A stretch of 64,000 nucleotides of DNA from Botryotinia globosa (lineage: Eukaryota; Ascomycota; Leotiomycetes; Helotiales; Sclerotiniaceae). The position numbers and the translations under genes are program-made. This document shows, piece after piece, positions 47,501-56,347 of this stretch; the stretch's first letter is position 1, and every line of letters starts with the position of its first letter. The notes beneath the pieces were generated by a model. It was given only the letters and a program-made list of their open reading frames with translations. It searched no databases and was not told the origin of the DNA. Location of the stretch: contig RCSZ01000015.1 in the NCBI GenBank assembly GCA_014898425.1, positions 682,001-746,000 on the forward strand, given 5' to 3'.

Positions 47501-49322
47501 TGGTATTGCTATTTGTCAAAAGGGCGATTATCTCGTTGCTATGGTTCAGCCTGAGACACTTGACATCGGGAAAGTGAGAGCAAAGGTTACTCAAGTGCTA
47601 CCTGTTCATGCTGTTCCTAGAGTATTTCTAGCCGTGGAGAAATTCCCAATGACACCTGCTGGAAAGTTAGACTATAAGGCTATTACCAATATGACTTTGG
47701 CAGAAAAGGAGTCCACCCCAAAGAAGATCGAAAGCTCGACCGAAGTCAGGATTGCTGAAGCATGGAAGGAGTTGTTGGGATTGGAATCCAATGTGGAGAT
47801 AACTAGAGATTCTGAGTTTGTTTCACTTGGAGGTCATTCCGTCATGCAACTTCGTCTTGCGAGTAAACTTTCTGAAATCTTCCGTGTGAGGATGACGGTT
47901 TCTCACATCATGCAATCGGCTAATCTACTCGAAATGGCAAAGATCATCGAGAATCTTCGTGCTCAATGTCAATCTACTGATGTCGATGATGCATTGGTTC
48001 CACTGGGAAAATACAGAATATCACCCATTGAGCGTGAATGGTGGGAAAAGTATAGGCTGAATGTCGCAACATCTTCATTCAATGTTACTTATGCCTGTGC
48101 AATCGACACCAATATTGTTGACACCGATAAGTTAATCTCAGCATGGAATACAGTGCTGTCACGCCATCGTATTCTTCGTTGCAGATATATAAGGAGTGGG
48201 CACAAAGGCGGTGTACAAAGAGGTTACGATCGATTCCCACCTCAGATCAAGACAGTCAACAAACTTGCCCTTTGGAGAGAATGTAATCGACCTTTTGATT
48301 TGGAACGCCAGCATCCTATCCGAGTGTTTCTCTCAAGAAACACAATGCTTGCATCTATGAGCCACATAATTGCAGACTTGACTTCCCTTGAAGTTCTTCT
48401 CAAGGAGGTTACTATGCTCTACAGCGGTAACTCACTACCACCTATCGAGCATACATACATGGAAACTACACAATGGAGCACTACAGCCACACCAACTGAG
48501 CAAAAATGGTGGAAAGAATATCTTCACGGTGCATCAAAAACTTACACCCTCCCCAATATGGTAGAACGCACCACATATGGCGGTCGTACTCGTCTTACCA
48601 AGCTCCCCCAAGATCTCACCCGTCAAATTCTAAAATTTACAGATGAGCAAAAAGTGACACTCCATCAAATGGCACTGGGTGCTGTAGCGCTTTCCCTTCA
48701 ACACGATCAAAACGATGTCGACATCGTATTGGGAGGTCCTTACTTCAACCGCGGAGCCAAAGATCTCGAAACCGTTGGATTATTCCTCGAGCCTCTTCCC
48801 ATTCGCATCCGCCAGCCTTCAACCTCCCAGACGACATCCACATCTTTCCTGCGTGCTGTACAAACCTCCAGCCAAGAATCAATCGCACATGCTATGCCTT
48901 GGGATCAGATTCTCAGCGCCACTTCCACCAAAGTGCGCTTTCCGAATCATCCGCTGCTCGATGTTATGGTCACTTTTCATGACAATCGCACTCCCAAGAC
49001 TATGATCGAAGGCGTGGATCCTCTGATTACCTATACCGACGGAAGTAAATTTGCGCTCTTGGTGGAGTTTTCAGTGCTTTCTGATGATGCGATTGCGTTG
49101 AGGTTAGAGTATGATACGAATTGTGTGTCGAAAACAGAGATTGTGGCATTTGAGGCGGTGGTCTTTGAGGCCGTGAGAGGATTGATTGGAGAAATGAGCT
49201 TGGGAGATGTGAAGAAGAGTTTGGGGACCAAGAAGAGGGAGATCGAAAGGGAGAATATTGGAATGGTCGTCGCGCCTACCAATTATTTTGGGAAGAGGGT
49301 AGATAGTCTCACTGGTTTCTAG
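44538..49322 (+). CDS. Non-ribosomal peptide synthetase, domain order T-C-A-T-C
   Basis: One uninterrupted frame. From the ATG at 44538 it gives 1594 residues; an in-frame ATG at 44460 adds 26. Carrier T1 has FVGLGGHSL with the arm serine at 62. Condensation C1 has HHAFIDG at about 271-277 (HHxxxDG complete). The adenylation domain has FTSGSTGKPKGV near 728, AFDGSIHEIF (an Asp at the alpha-amino-acid anchoring position), YGPTEAT near 855, YRTGDRGYF, GRNDRQIKLRGFRLDLNDLE and the lysine motif PAGKLDYK. T2 has VSLGGHSVM with serine at about 1101. The last condensation domain has SHIIADL near 1275 in place of HHxxxDG: the second His and the Asp remain while the first His and Gly are replaced. No thioesterase or reductase follows, so release may be by the terminal C domain or by cyclisation. 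There is no first adenylation domain. The layout recalls the later part of two-module diketopiperazine synthetases (GliP/SirP type), an inference from memory of the family. Confidence 0.93.
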   Translation: MSPFIDIIGNNGYSKRNMVEKTSSMTPSKKEALVISHLCSILELPTTKVDLESNFVGLGGHSLMAIKFSKACKRDGLVISIPSILLSTTLTQLIDSATEIRSTPSTNILKNTRDLNTIVSPTRLSHERRMSLSKPVQSTGHTTSASNISLTEMQHSFMHSYQRQPGSNIISFYETYSSANIPAMKMAWKTVIDSEPVFRTIFDHDRVTATYSKQPLPFIWDEVFVEDTDIHMSELEREIVPEKMEVTFTVLTPRTQRSGDVGVSTIIWRVHHAFIDGYSANLLYEKVRKIVMGQNIVPGTPFSNVIHEVQKHQQMNRDVSRAFWRKQMELHPSPVGDLALPVPSSPSKLSRNADVSFPIPSEEIAEAARSAGISLASWFQAAWGLVLSMYADSDTVVFGTVLSGRNLSIAGMDDTIGPLINTLPFHVSLDRKQTTLEYVQSVFRHSVDLSSFQHSLPEDGYSRQFASALAMEFDMKPTDDHLIRPIGQSWFKVVPDIPLSIFMSTTGIIRMSYQTQKYTVSDIELLSENFQSAILSLLSPKKSIGECLSNLLSSKSHETLMKMGNCLTDETSPASIKDDLVTLFERAAAENPSILAVEKAQDSLTYQEFDKMATKLSAQLSRYVQPGDIVCVHADRSINWLVAIYGILKTGAVYSAQDAALPGHIREANFQTAGGKLFLTPASSQRTIAPESCKLCLSVEDLVQLPLPSSLAVAQRQTPRPADNAYLCFTSGSTGKPKGVMCSHEGLVAFQKDLAVRLFALPGQRISQLMSPAFDGSIHEIFSALSYGATIVLADGIHPFSHLEKSTAAILTPSIANILDPEDFPMLRNVYLVGEPVPQHVNDVWSSVKNLYNMYGPTEATCGATIKQLLPGKPVNIGAPNPTTRVYILDRNQQLLPPGVIGEIYLAGVQVARGYIGMPQMSAERFLPDTICNRQGEMMYRTGDRGYFNRAGEVECLGRNDRQIKLRGFRLDLNDLEIRVAEAIPECSGIAICQKGDYLVAMVQPETLDIGKVRAKVTQVLPVHAVPRVFLAVEKFPMTPAGKLDYKAITNMTLAEKESTPKKIESSTEVRIAEAWKELLGLESNVEITRDSEFVSLGGHSVMQLRLASKLSEIFRVRMTVSHIMQSANLLEMAKIIENLRAQCQSTDVDDALVPLGKYRISPIEREWWEKYRLNVATSSFNVTYACAIDTNIVDTDKLISAWNTVLSRHRILRCRYIRSGHKGGVQRGYDRFPPQIKTVNKLALWRECNRPFDLERQHPIRVFLSRNTMLASMSHIIADLTSLEVLLKEVTMLYSGNSLPPIEHTYMETTQWSTTATPTEQKWWKEYLHGASKTYTLPNMVERTTYGGRTRLTKLPQDLTRQILKFTDEQKVTLHQMALGAVALSLQHDQNDVDIVLGGPYFNRGAKDLETVGLFLEPLPIRIRQPSTSQTTSTSFLRAVQTSSQESIAHAMPWDQILSATSTKVRFPNHPLLDVMVTFHDNRTPKTMIEGVDPLITYTDGSKFALLVEFSVLSDDAIALRLEYDTNCVSKTEIVAFEAVVFEAVRGLIGEMSLGDVKKSLGTKKREIERENIGMVVAPTNYFGKRVDSLTGF

Positions 49323-49632
49323 GGATTCAGAAGCTGATAAATATCATACGACAAAATTGGCTCAGATAGATTTCTTAGATATTCTTAAAAGGTTTGGGGG
49401 TCTTGGGTGTTTAGGTGCATGTGATTTAGGAATTTAAATAGTTCATACTTGACTGGAATATTGCTGTCATTATAGTGAAGTGAAATAGTAGTAGAAGCAC
49501 TCTATTGGCGACAATATAAAAATACACTTTTATCCCAATTAAGCAGTCAAACATGGTTTCTTCAAACAGCTGGAGATTAAAAATATCGAACACTCAAACT
49601 TAAGAAACCTGGGCACCTCTCAATCACATCCA

Positions 49633-50156
49633 TTAAATCTGCCACAACCATGGCTTCAAGTTCAGACTCAAATTCAAGGCCATAACATTCAGCATCGATC
49701 TGATCCCTACAATGCGATGCTTTGAGGTCAATAATATGGAAGACAACCAAGATCCAATGTCACCACCTCTACTCGAATAATGGTAGTCCTCGACAGCGAG
49801 GGTCCAACCAACACATTTCGAGTGGTAGACGACAAATTCCACCTCTACGACTTGAATATATACACAGAAGGGAAAAGGGGCACGCAATTCATCAGTGAAA
49901 AGATCCACCGGATCCAAAGAGTTACATGCTAGAGTATCCACGATGTCATGTAGCGCACTGGTACGGAAACTGCCCTGCTTGACATAGGGTTAAGCTCAAT
50001 GACGGCTATGAGTTTGTTATGTGCCTCTGTCTTGGATAGCCTCTTTTCAGATCTTTGACTGATGTCCTGTTCGTTCCAGGTTTCTTCGAGGAAACGTTTC
50101 GTCCACTGCTCTCTCAGTCCGCTCTGTCCAAGCCCCAAGACTAGTACGAGAGCCAA
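49633..50156 (-). pseudogene. Frameshifted coding fragment of unknown family
   Basis: The minus strand has two overlapping open frames. The first (50156 down to 49929, no ATG) reads EQWTKRFLEETWNEQDI, then RLSKTEAHNKLIAVIELNP. Near 49990 the protein-like reading moves by one base to KQGSFRTSALHDIVDTLACN and continues as SLDPVDLFTDELRAPFPFCV, EVEFVVYHSKCVGWTL to a stop at 49633. The two halves join smoothly if one base is allowed for, which suggests a decayed gene (or a sequencing indel, or an unrecognised intron). No start codon and no family recognised. Confidence 0.4.
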
Positions 50157-50938
50157 TTCTATGTAATTCTATGTGACAACTTGATTATAATCATTGTGCT
50201 AGTCATTGTAACAATATAAAAGCTATTCGACCAACAAAGCATTGACTAGGCCAACCTATTGTCCCCGATCACCAATAGTTGTTATTAGCAGAAGATAATT
50301 CACAATCTTGGAACACCAGAAGGACTAGGACTTATTAGGTATTTACTGAGTGAACCTTGGAAGTCTGAACAGATGAAAATTGGGTGGTATGATGGGCGGC
50401 GAGTCTTGATATGAGTGACGTCGACCGACCGTAGGTAACTAATAAGGTTAATGAATCCATTCCCGAACTTGAAACCCTTACGGCTTACGGGATAAATCAT
50501 ACCGAGGATGACCGAGGATGACCGAATCGGGCCCAGAAAGTGAATTTGAAGTGATATCAGACGAAGAATTTGTGAGGAAGTTAACGACCCAACGTCAAAA
50601 CCGTCAAAAACGAAAACCAACAACACCATCCCCAATTCTTGTCAGAATTGAACGTCGATAGTTTTCCTTAAATGGCGCAATTGAGAGCCGTGTAAATCTG
50701 CAAAAAAATTGCAAAATTTTGAAAAAGCCCCATTTTCAAAAAGTGCCATAGACGTGCAACAAAACGTTTTGTCGGTCAAAAATCATCACGTGGAAGGCCT
50801 GCCATTGGTTCAAAAAAGCTCCAAAAACATTCATTTGGGGATTGTGAGAGTTCTGCGCGGTGGAAGTTTTTAAAACTTTAATAATACCTTGAGAAGATAC
50901 ATTTGAGTATTATGGCAAGATTTGATCAGATTCTGAGA

Positions 50939-51217
50939 TCAGGTTTTGGAGTTATTAAGATCGCCGTTTCGTTGGGCTACTGTGCGACAAACAATTTGAC
51001 GACTTTCAACATCAGCGAAAATGGAATTTACGATTACAACACCAATAATGGTCTTGAGACTCTGACAATTGGGGCATAGATTCTGTTCAACTACAGATAT
51101 ATGCGCCAGGTCTTTAAAGATAACTTTTACAAGAAATTCGGTTTGCAGTGATGTTGGCGTCGATTCTGGTGATTTGGATTCTATCCGCAGACGACCCCCA
51201 AAGTTACCGGCGGGCAC
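50939..51217 (-). CDS. Small ORF of unknown function, doubtful
   Basis: 92 codons without an ATG (it would begin at GTG or follow a splice acceptor CTAG about 25 bp upstream). It reads GNFGGRLRIESKSPESTPT, FLVKVIFKDLAHISVVEQN and LCPNCQSLKTIIGVVIVNS. The composition is protein-like with one CPNC pair, but nothing is recognised. It may be an exon of an eroded gene. Confidence 0.25.
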   Translation of the reverse strand: MPAGNFGGRLRIESKSPESTPTSLQTEFLVKVIFKDLAHISVVEQNLCPNCQSLKTIIGVVIVNSIFADVESRQIVCRTVAQRNGDLNNSKT

Positions 51218-52693
51218 AAGAGGGAATGAGAATATGAACTAGATTGCGAATATCTAAACTGCGATCAATAATATTGAGAGTTGTTGTTGCGCCATGAAAA
51301 AAGAGACCCTCGCGGCCGAGATTGTAGCATCAGTTCGACATCCGCATCCTCAAAACAATCATTCCTCCTGCAAACTACCTATTTTTTTCTCGCACATCCG
51401 AATCACAAGGATTGATCACCACACCAAACTTGTTTAATATGGAAGAAGTCCTGCGGCAAAGATTATGATATTTTATTTTGTATGCGCGCCAAATTGGCTA
51501 CCCGCACTTCCATCTACAATCCATGAGCGAAGAATGGTTGAAGAGAAGTGAATATAATCGACAATTTTTGGGCTAGGAAGGAATATTTTTGGATTCGCTA
51601 TAAGAAAAATTAAGACACCTATCATGGTCAATGCCACCGCATAACCCTCTTAGGCAGATTGAGAGATCAAAGTTAAGATACATTATTTCTGGAGCGTAGG
51701 ATGCGGCGATAATTCTTCGCAAGTTCTTCACTACTGTCTCTGTCGCAAACACTTTTGAGTCTCACAACCATTATCCTCAATAATTACTCGGAAATAGGCA
51801 AATGAGTCATTGCAGGATGATCGGACCTCTTATGCAAGGTTTGGTATACATTTTGTTTACGTTATACAGCACAATCTTGCTGTCCATCGGATTCTAACCT
51901 TGTTGTTTAGTATACTATTGGCAAATCGAGAATCCGACCAACGAGCCATTCTTGAAGCGATCATGGAACTGAGAAGGAACATACTTTACATTGGTGGAGA
52001 TTGGATTGTAGGAACTCGTGTTGTCCCTCCAGAGGAAACAGACACGCACATTCGACCCATACTTATCCTGCTCTGAAAATGTTGAAGAGACATGCGCGCG
52101 AAGGGAGCTATATTTTTTGATCGAATTTCGAATCCAACACCAAGTTTCGAATCCCGACAAATCTTATCATACCCAAGATACATGGTGCTGCATATCTAAG
52201 ACTACAATGCCTACTACAATCCAAGAGGTTCGAATTTAATACTGGCTCCATAGCTTCTGCGCTTCAAACAAGCTCGTAGAGTCAACAACACATCTCGATT
52301 CAAACACTATACGTGCGCAAACCACCGATTGAGATTGGAGGTCGCATACGTTTTCCCTCAAGAGAGCTCCGAATCAAGCACATGCGCAAGATAACAATGG
52401 GAACGACTTGGAGGATTCTGACATCGTATATCGAAAGCACTTGTGTCTATCACTTGCCACCGGTGCGGGTAGCCCATATAATTATATGGTTTTGAAACGA
52501 AAATATTACGTGCAAACATCAAGAGGTTTAGAATTGAAAATGCGATAAATATAAAGGTAGGTAAGATTTGCTATATACGCCATCAACAACTTCGAAATTC
52601 CAAAACACATTTCCACGAACGCCGGACCAGCAGTTTTCCAATCCTATCGAAAGTCGTCAAACTGAATAAACAAAGGAGAGACTGAAAATAACA

Positions 52694-53287
52694 TCAACGA
52701 TGGCAAGGCAGATTGAGTGATACTACGAAGGGCTTATAATTTGGACGCATTCCCTTTGCGGTGTTCATCATGATCGCCGCATTTACCATAAGTGTTTGTT
52801 TTCCATATTGGATTGGCCACTCATTTGTATATGGATACTCGTTTACTTCTTCTGTCTCCATCGGTGTAGCTGATGATGGATCCTTTACGCTACCATCTGG
52901 CTTCCAGGTTACAAGATTCGCGCCGTTTCCTTCGTGGATGTGACCGAAGCAATGCATAAGTGGTCGAACACGGCTTACGGCCCGGAGAAGATTACGACAG
53001 CCTTTATAAGAGCCATCAACTTGGTCCAGAATCGTATGTGGAGGACCGTGAGTCATGACGATATCAACACCTTCAGGAATAGGATTGGTGGCAATTGAAA
53101 TTTGGCCGGGAGCGACTTGAGTTGCGTCATTAAAACGGTCTTCATTTATCTGGTATTGGAAGCCCATAGATCCGCAAGTGTAGGGTGAGGCGTATACTGT
53201 GAATTCAGCACCATTCTTAAGTGAGAATGTATGAGTACCTTCCTTAAGATAGACAACACCAGCAATCTTCGCCAATTGACCTGTCAT
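52694..53287 (-). pseudogene. C-terminal half of a metallophosphoesterase, 5'-truncated
   Basis: The open frame of 197 residues has the late motifs of calcineurin-like phosphoesterases: VDIVMTHGPPHTILD (the GH/THGPP strand) and MHCFGHIHEG (the final GHxH metal-binding site). The early motifs that bind metals (DxH, GDxxD, GNHD) should lie about 100 residues upstream of THGPP; the frame instead begins at MTGQLAKIAGVVYLKEGTHTF and no upstream exon carrying those motifs is visible between 53288 and 53784. Lacking half of the metal site, it is unlikely to be active. It neighbours the alpha/beta hydrolase and a gene desert, consistent with local rearrangement. A full gene with a distant first exon cannot be excluded, but the upstream neighbour leaves little room. 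Confidence 0.65.
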
Positions 53288-53784
53288 GCTTTCGAGGTTG
53301 GTTTGTGAGGTATGGTTGAGAAGTTTGAATAGGGTAAATTGTAATATGACGTTTCGTATATGATCGGGAATCTTTCTTGTGGTCGTTTGGTTTCAAGGTA
53401 TGAAGTACTGCTTCTTCTAAATTTTTATATATTGCTTTTTTATAATATTTCTCGTTATTGTGTAAGTTTAGATTCTCCTTGGTGCTGGGACTACTCGCGT
53501 AGTAGCACCCTAAAATACATGCCGCATGTGATTCTCCCACGGACAGATTTCCCGCAAGCGATTGCGGTTTTGTTGCACAACTTGGCCATTCATTACTATT
53601 TTGAATGTGCGAGGCTATTTAGTAGTGAGGAGCACTAGAATCAGGGCACTATTTATGGTGCGTTGAGGCGATTAGGAACCATGCAAGTGTTGAAGCATTG
53701 CTAGTGGAAAGTTGAGATTCTTATACTACATTATTACAATTTTTCTCATGATTTTCAATCAAAGCAATAGCCTGCCGAGCCAAA
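53288..53784. other. Intergenic region upstream of metallophosphoesterase remnant
   Basis: About 500 bp. A minus-strand frame (53244-53540) overlaps the remnant but lacks phosphoesterase motifs. Nothing else seen. Confidence 0.45.
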
Positions 53785-54561
53785 TCAATGAGCCAGTGAA
53801 ACTGCCGCTTCCACAATAAATTCCATCGTCTCTTTCGGTCTACTCAACATCGGCGAATGACTACTCACAACCTCTTGAACCGTAATATCGGCTCCTGTAT
53901 CCTTCGCCATTTTCACAAACATTCCTTGCACCCCAACCGGAAACGTCTTATCATCCATTGTAGTCAAATACCAAACCGGCACATCCATCCAACCCGCATA
54001 CGCCCAGTCCCCACCCTCTTTCAAAACCCTCTGCGATTGTTTCTTCAACCTGCTCACCCAATATTCACCTTCCTCTTCAGAAAGATCATGATAAAATGAT
54101 TCTCTCGCAGAAAGTTCCAATATCGCAAACCCACTATCATCGAATCTCCACAATGGTGGAGGTGTTCCCCCAATCGCATCGATAAAACTTAACCCCGTCT
54201 GCGCAAATCCACAAGCCAGCATCACGAGACCTACAACATGACCAGTTGGTTTCTCGTCCGTAGATGCGAGATCATCGGGATGGCGACGGGTGAGTCCTTT
54301 GACTGCACTTTGACCGACTGCGCCGCCGTACGAATGCACAACTAGTATCACGTCGCGACCTTGTTTGGTTTCTGATAATATAGCATTTCGCACTGCTGTG
54401 ATGTCGTCACCGAAACCTATCGTGGCATCGCCGGCTGTGGAGGGGAGTTCTATGGGGATACATTTGTAGTGTTGGTCTTTTAGGAGTGCAGTTACTTTCT
54501 CCCAGATTTCGGCACGGTGCCATGCTCCGGGAACGAAGATGAGTGTTTGTTTGTGGGACAT
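53785..54561 (-). CDS. Alpha/beta hydrolase
   Basis: One intronless frame of 258 residues. It begins MSHKQTLIFVPGAWHRAEIW: the strand plus HG/PGAW oxyanion region typical of the AB hydrolase-6 group. The nucleophile elbow is VVHSYGG with Ser77. The acid is probably Asp203 or Asp204 (YLTTMDDKTFPV) and the base His235 (SSHSPML). No signal peptide, so cytosolic. Relatives include esterases and hydrolases acting on small molecules; here it might cleave or cyclise a pathway intermediate. I noticed no TCGGANCCGG site in its upstream region, so membership in the regulon is not supported by the motif. Confidence 0.88.
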   Translation of the reverse strand: MSHKQTLIFVPGAWHRAEIWEKVTALLKDQHYKCIPIELPSTAGDATIGFGDDITAVRNAILSETKQGRDVILVVHSYGGAVGQSAVKGLTRRHPDDLASTDEKPTGHVVGLVMLACGFAQTGLSFIDAIGGTPPPLWRFDDSGFAILELSARESFYHDLSEEEGEYWVSRLKKQSQRVLKEGGDWAYAGWMDVPVWYLTTMDDKTFPVGVQGMFVKMAKDTGADITVQEVVSSHSPMLSRPKETMEFIVEAAVSLAH

Positions 54562-56347
54562 TTTGATGGGTTGTGGTTAAGGAGGTAAGGGGTAATTGTG
54601 TACAGGCGAATGTGACTAAAAGTGAACAAAGGAAGATATCGAGATGAGTGCCCAATTATTAAGAAATAGTCTCTATTTAAAATAAGTTAGTCAAGAAGAT
54701 TTTCGAAAATTCTGCAAGCCGTCTGACAACATCTCATGGTGAGTAGGTAGTGGTAGTCAGCGGTGTGACTTTCTCCCGGGACCGTTTCGCATTCCTCGTG
54801 AGGTACCGGGTGAAATGCGGTGCAATTAGGAAGCGACGTCTTCGAAATGTCGTACAACACCTGCAATGTTCAGAACAAACGATTCCTGAAGAAGTTGAAT
54901 CATCCTATCGAATCGAGTCTTTCAATTAGTTACATTTCCGGAGAGCCAAAGATAAATCAAAAAGCGATCAATTGTCGACCTGCAACCCGAACTACCATAT
55001 ATCGTATCGTGTAGTCCCTTGCTTTCCACTGTTTTGCGAAATTTGAGTTCATCCTACCTAACCCGTAGATCTCTATCATCCTTTGTTCGTGCTTTGGGCT
55101 GCTCGATCAAGGGGTGAGATAATCTCGTCTCATCCCCGGACGGACGATTGGGGATTATAAAGATCAACTAAAATGGAAAGGTCGCTTCATCTCACACACT
55201 CTTGAAGATATCATTATATATCTCATGACCTGTGCTTGTTCTTCACTGCGCTCAACTTGCGGATACTATCTTGATCTTCCGGTATACGCAATTGGATACC
55301 GGTGAGTGGAAAATCTCATAGGGAGAATGGGGATGTATTTCCCAGACTTGAAGAAATCTTCATTATGATTCTGGTCGTAAGTAGAGTTTCACAAGTCAAT
55401 GTCAGATGGTGAGCTTATCGATGGTCTGTCTCGTTTACGATGCTCACTTGGAGAGGCGAGGGTAGTTGATTTTGTTTTCCAACTCTCTGTTTCGTAAAAG
55501 CGTAAGAGTCGTAAGGTCTTTTCTTTCACCCTCATATCTGAGTAGCTATGTTTGTATGAGAACTCGCTGCATCGAAATAGTTCTTCGTCCGAGATATTGT
55601 AGTGATTCCATGATTCTTGCTCCGTTGGATATAACGCTTGGAAATTATAGATGGCCTGGTGTTTGTGAAGAATTCCAGTCCACGTATTCAATGTACCGAA
55701 GATAATCAAGAATCTCTCGTTGTCAACGAGATTTCTGGGCGATTGGAATGCCATTGTGGCTTGATTTTCTATTCATGTCGGGTACAAGAAAATAAAGTTA
55801 TATGAAATAACTCAGTAGATTCAAATGTACTATTCCGGTACATTACAGAGAACACTTTATAAGCAAACAAACCGGCGTTAAGAATATACTCTTAAGAGCG
55901 GAAATCAAATAGACCGGTGGATTGGTGCGCAACTAAAAATGCCGTGCGGATATAAGACACCGGGGATTAGATTTACGGAATTGACAAACCAACAAGCCGA
56001 GATGCTCACTGTCGCACAACTATGTAGTCCGGTTCGGATCCGAAAGTCCAAAATCTCGCACGATGATGCAGGAACCAGCGGAAATGCAGGATGTAATTCT
56101 TACACGAGGGTTAATCTGTTGGTGCACAATTCGGTGAGTGAACATCATACCATTGAATGGTCATAATATGACCCGATGGATCACCAACAGATTGGGAGAT
56201 GATATATATCAAGTGAATATCCTTCATTCCAGAGGTATAATATTGTCCACACAGCTTCCATTCAAAAATTAACAACGTCAAACTCTTCAAGCACCACGTG
56301 TCGATTTAGATAACTTTATCAATATCCTTTGCATCCTCTCAAACAAA
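54562..56347. promoter_or_regulatory. Divergent region between hydrolase and second FAD monooxygenase
   Basis: 1.8 kb. A minus-strand ORF of 121 codons (55389-55754; starts MAFQSPRNLVDNERF) has no recognised domain and is left unassigned. An inverted repeat CCGGTAT / ATACCGG (55279-55285 and 55296-55302) and the TCGGATCCGA palindrome (56034-56043) lie here. Confidence 0.5.
56034..56043 (+). promoter_or_regulatory. TCGGATCCGA palindrome upstream of second FAD monooxygenase
   Basis: A perfect ten-base palindrome 305 bp before the start at 56348, matching the core of the other cluster sites. Confidence 0.55.

Larger units (their letters stand above)
49323..52693. other. Gene desert with relic coding fragments
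   Basis: 3.4 kb without an intact recognisable gene. It holds a frameshifted fragment (49633-50156, listed), a small minus-strand ORF (50939-51217, listed), a short plus-strand acidic-then-basic ORF at about 50520-50660 (MTESGPESEFEVISDEEF...), and a plus-strand open stretch at about 51916-52076 that begins after a possible TTTAG acceptor and reads ANRESDQRAILEAIMELRRN. None has a known domain. This looks like decayed or rearranged sequence inside the cluster. Confidence 0.5.
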
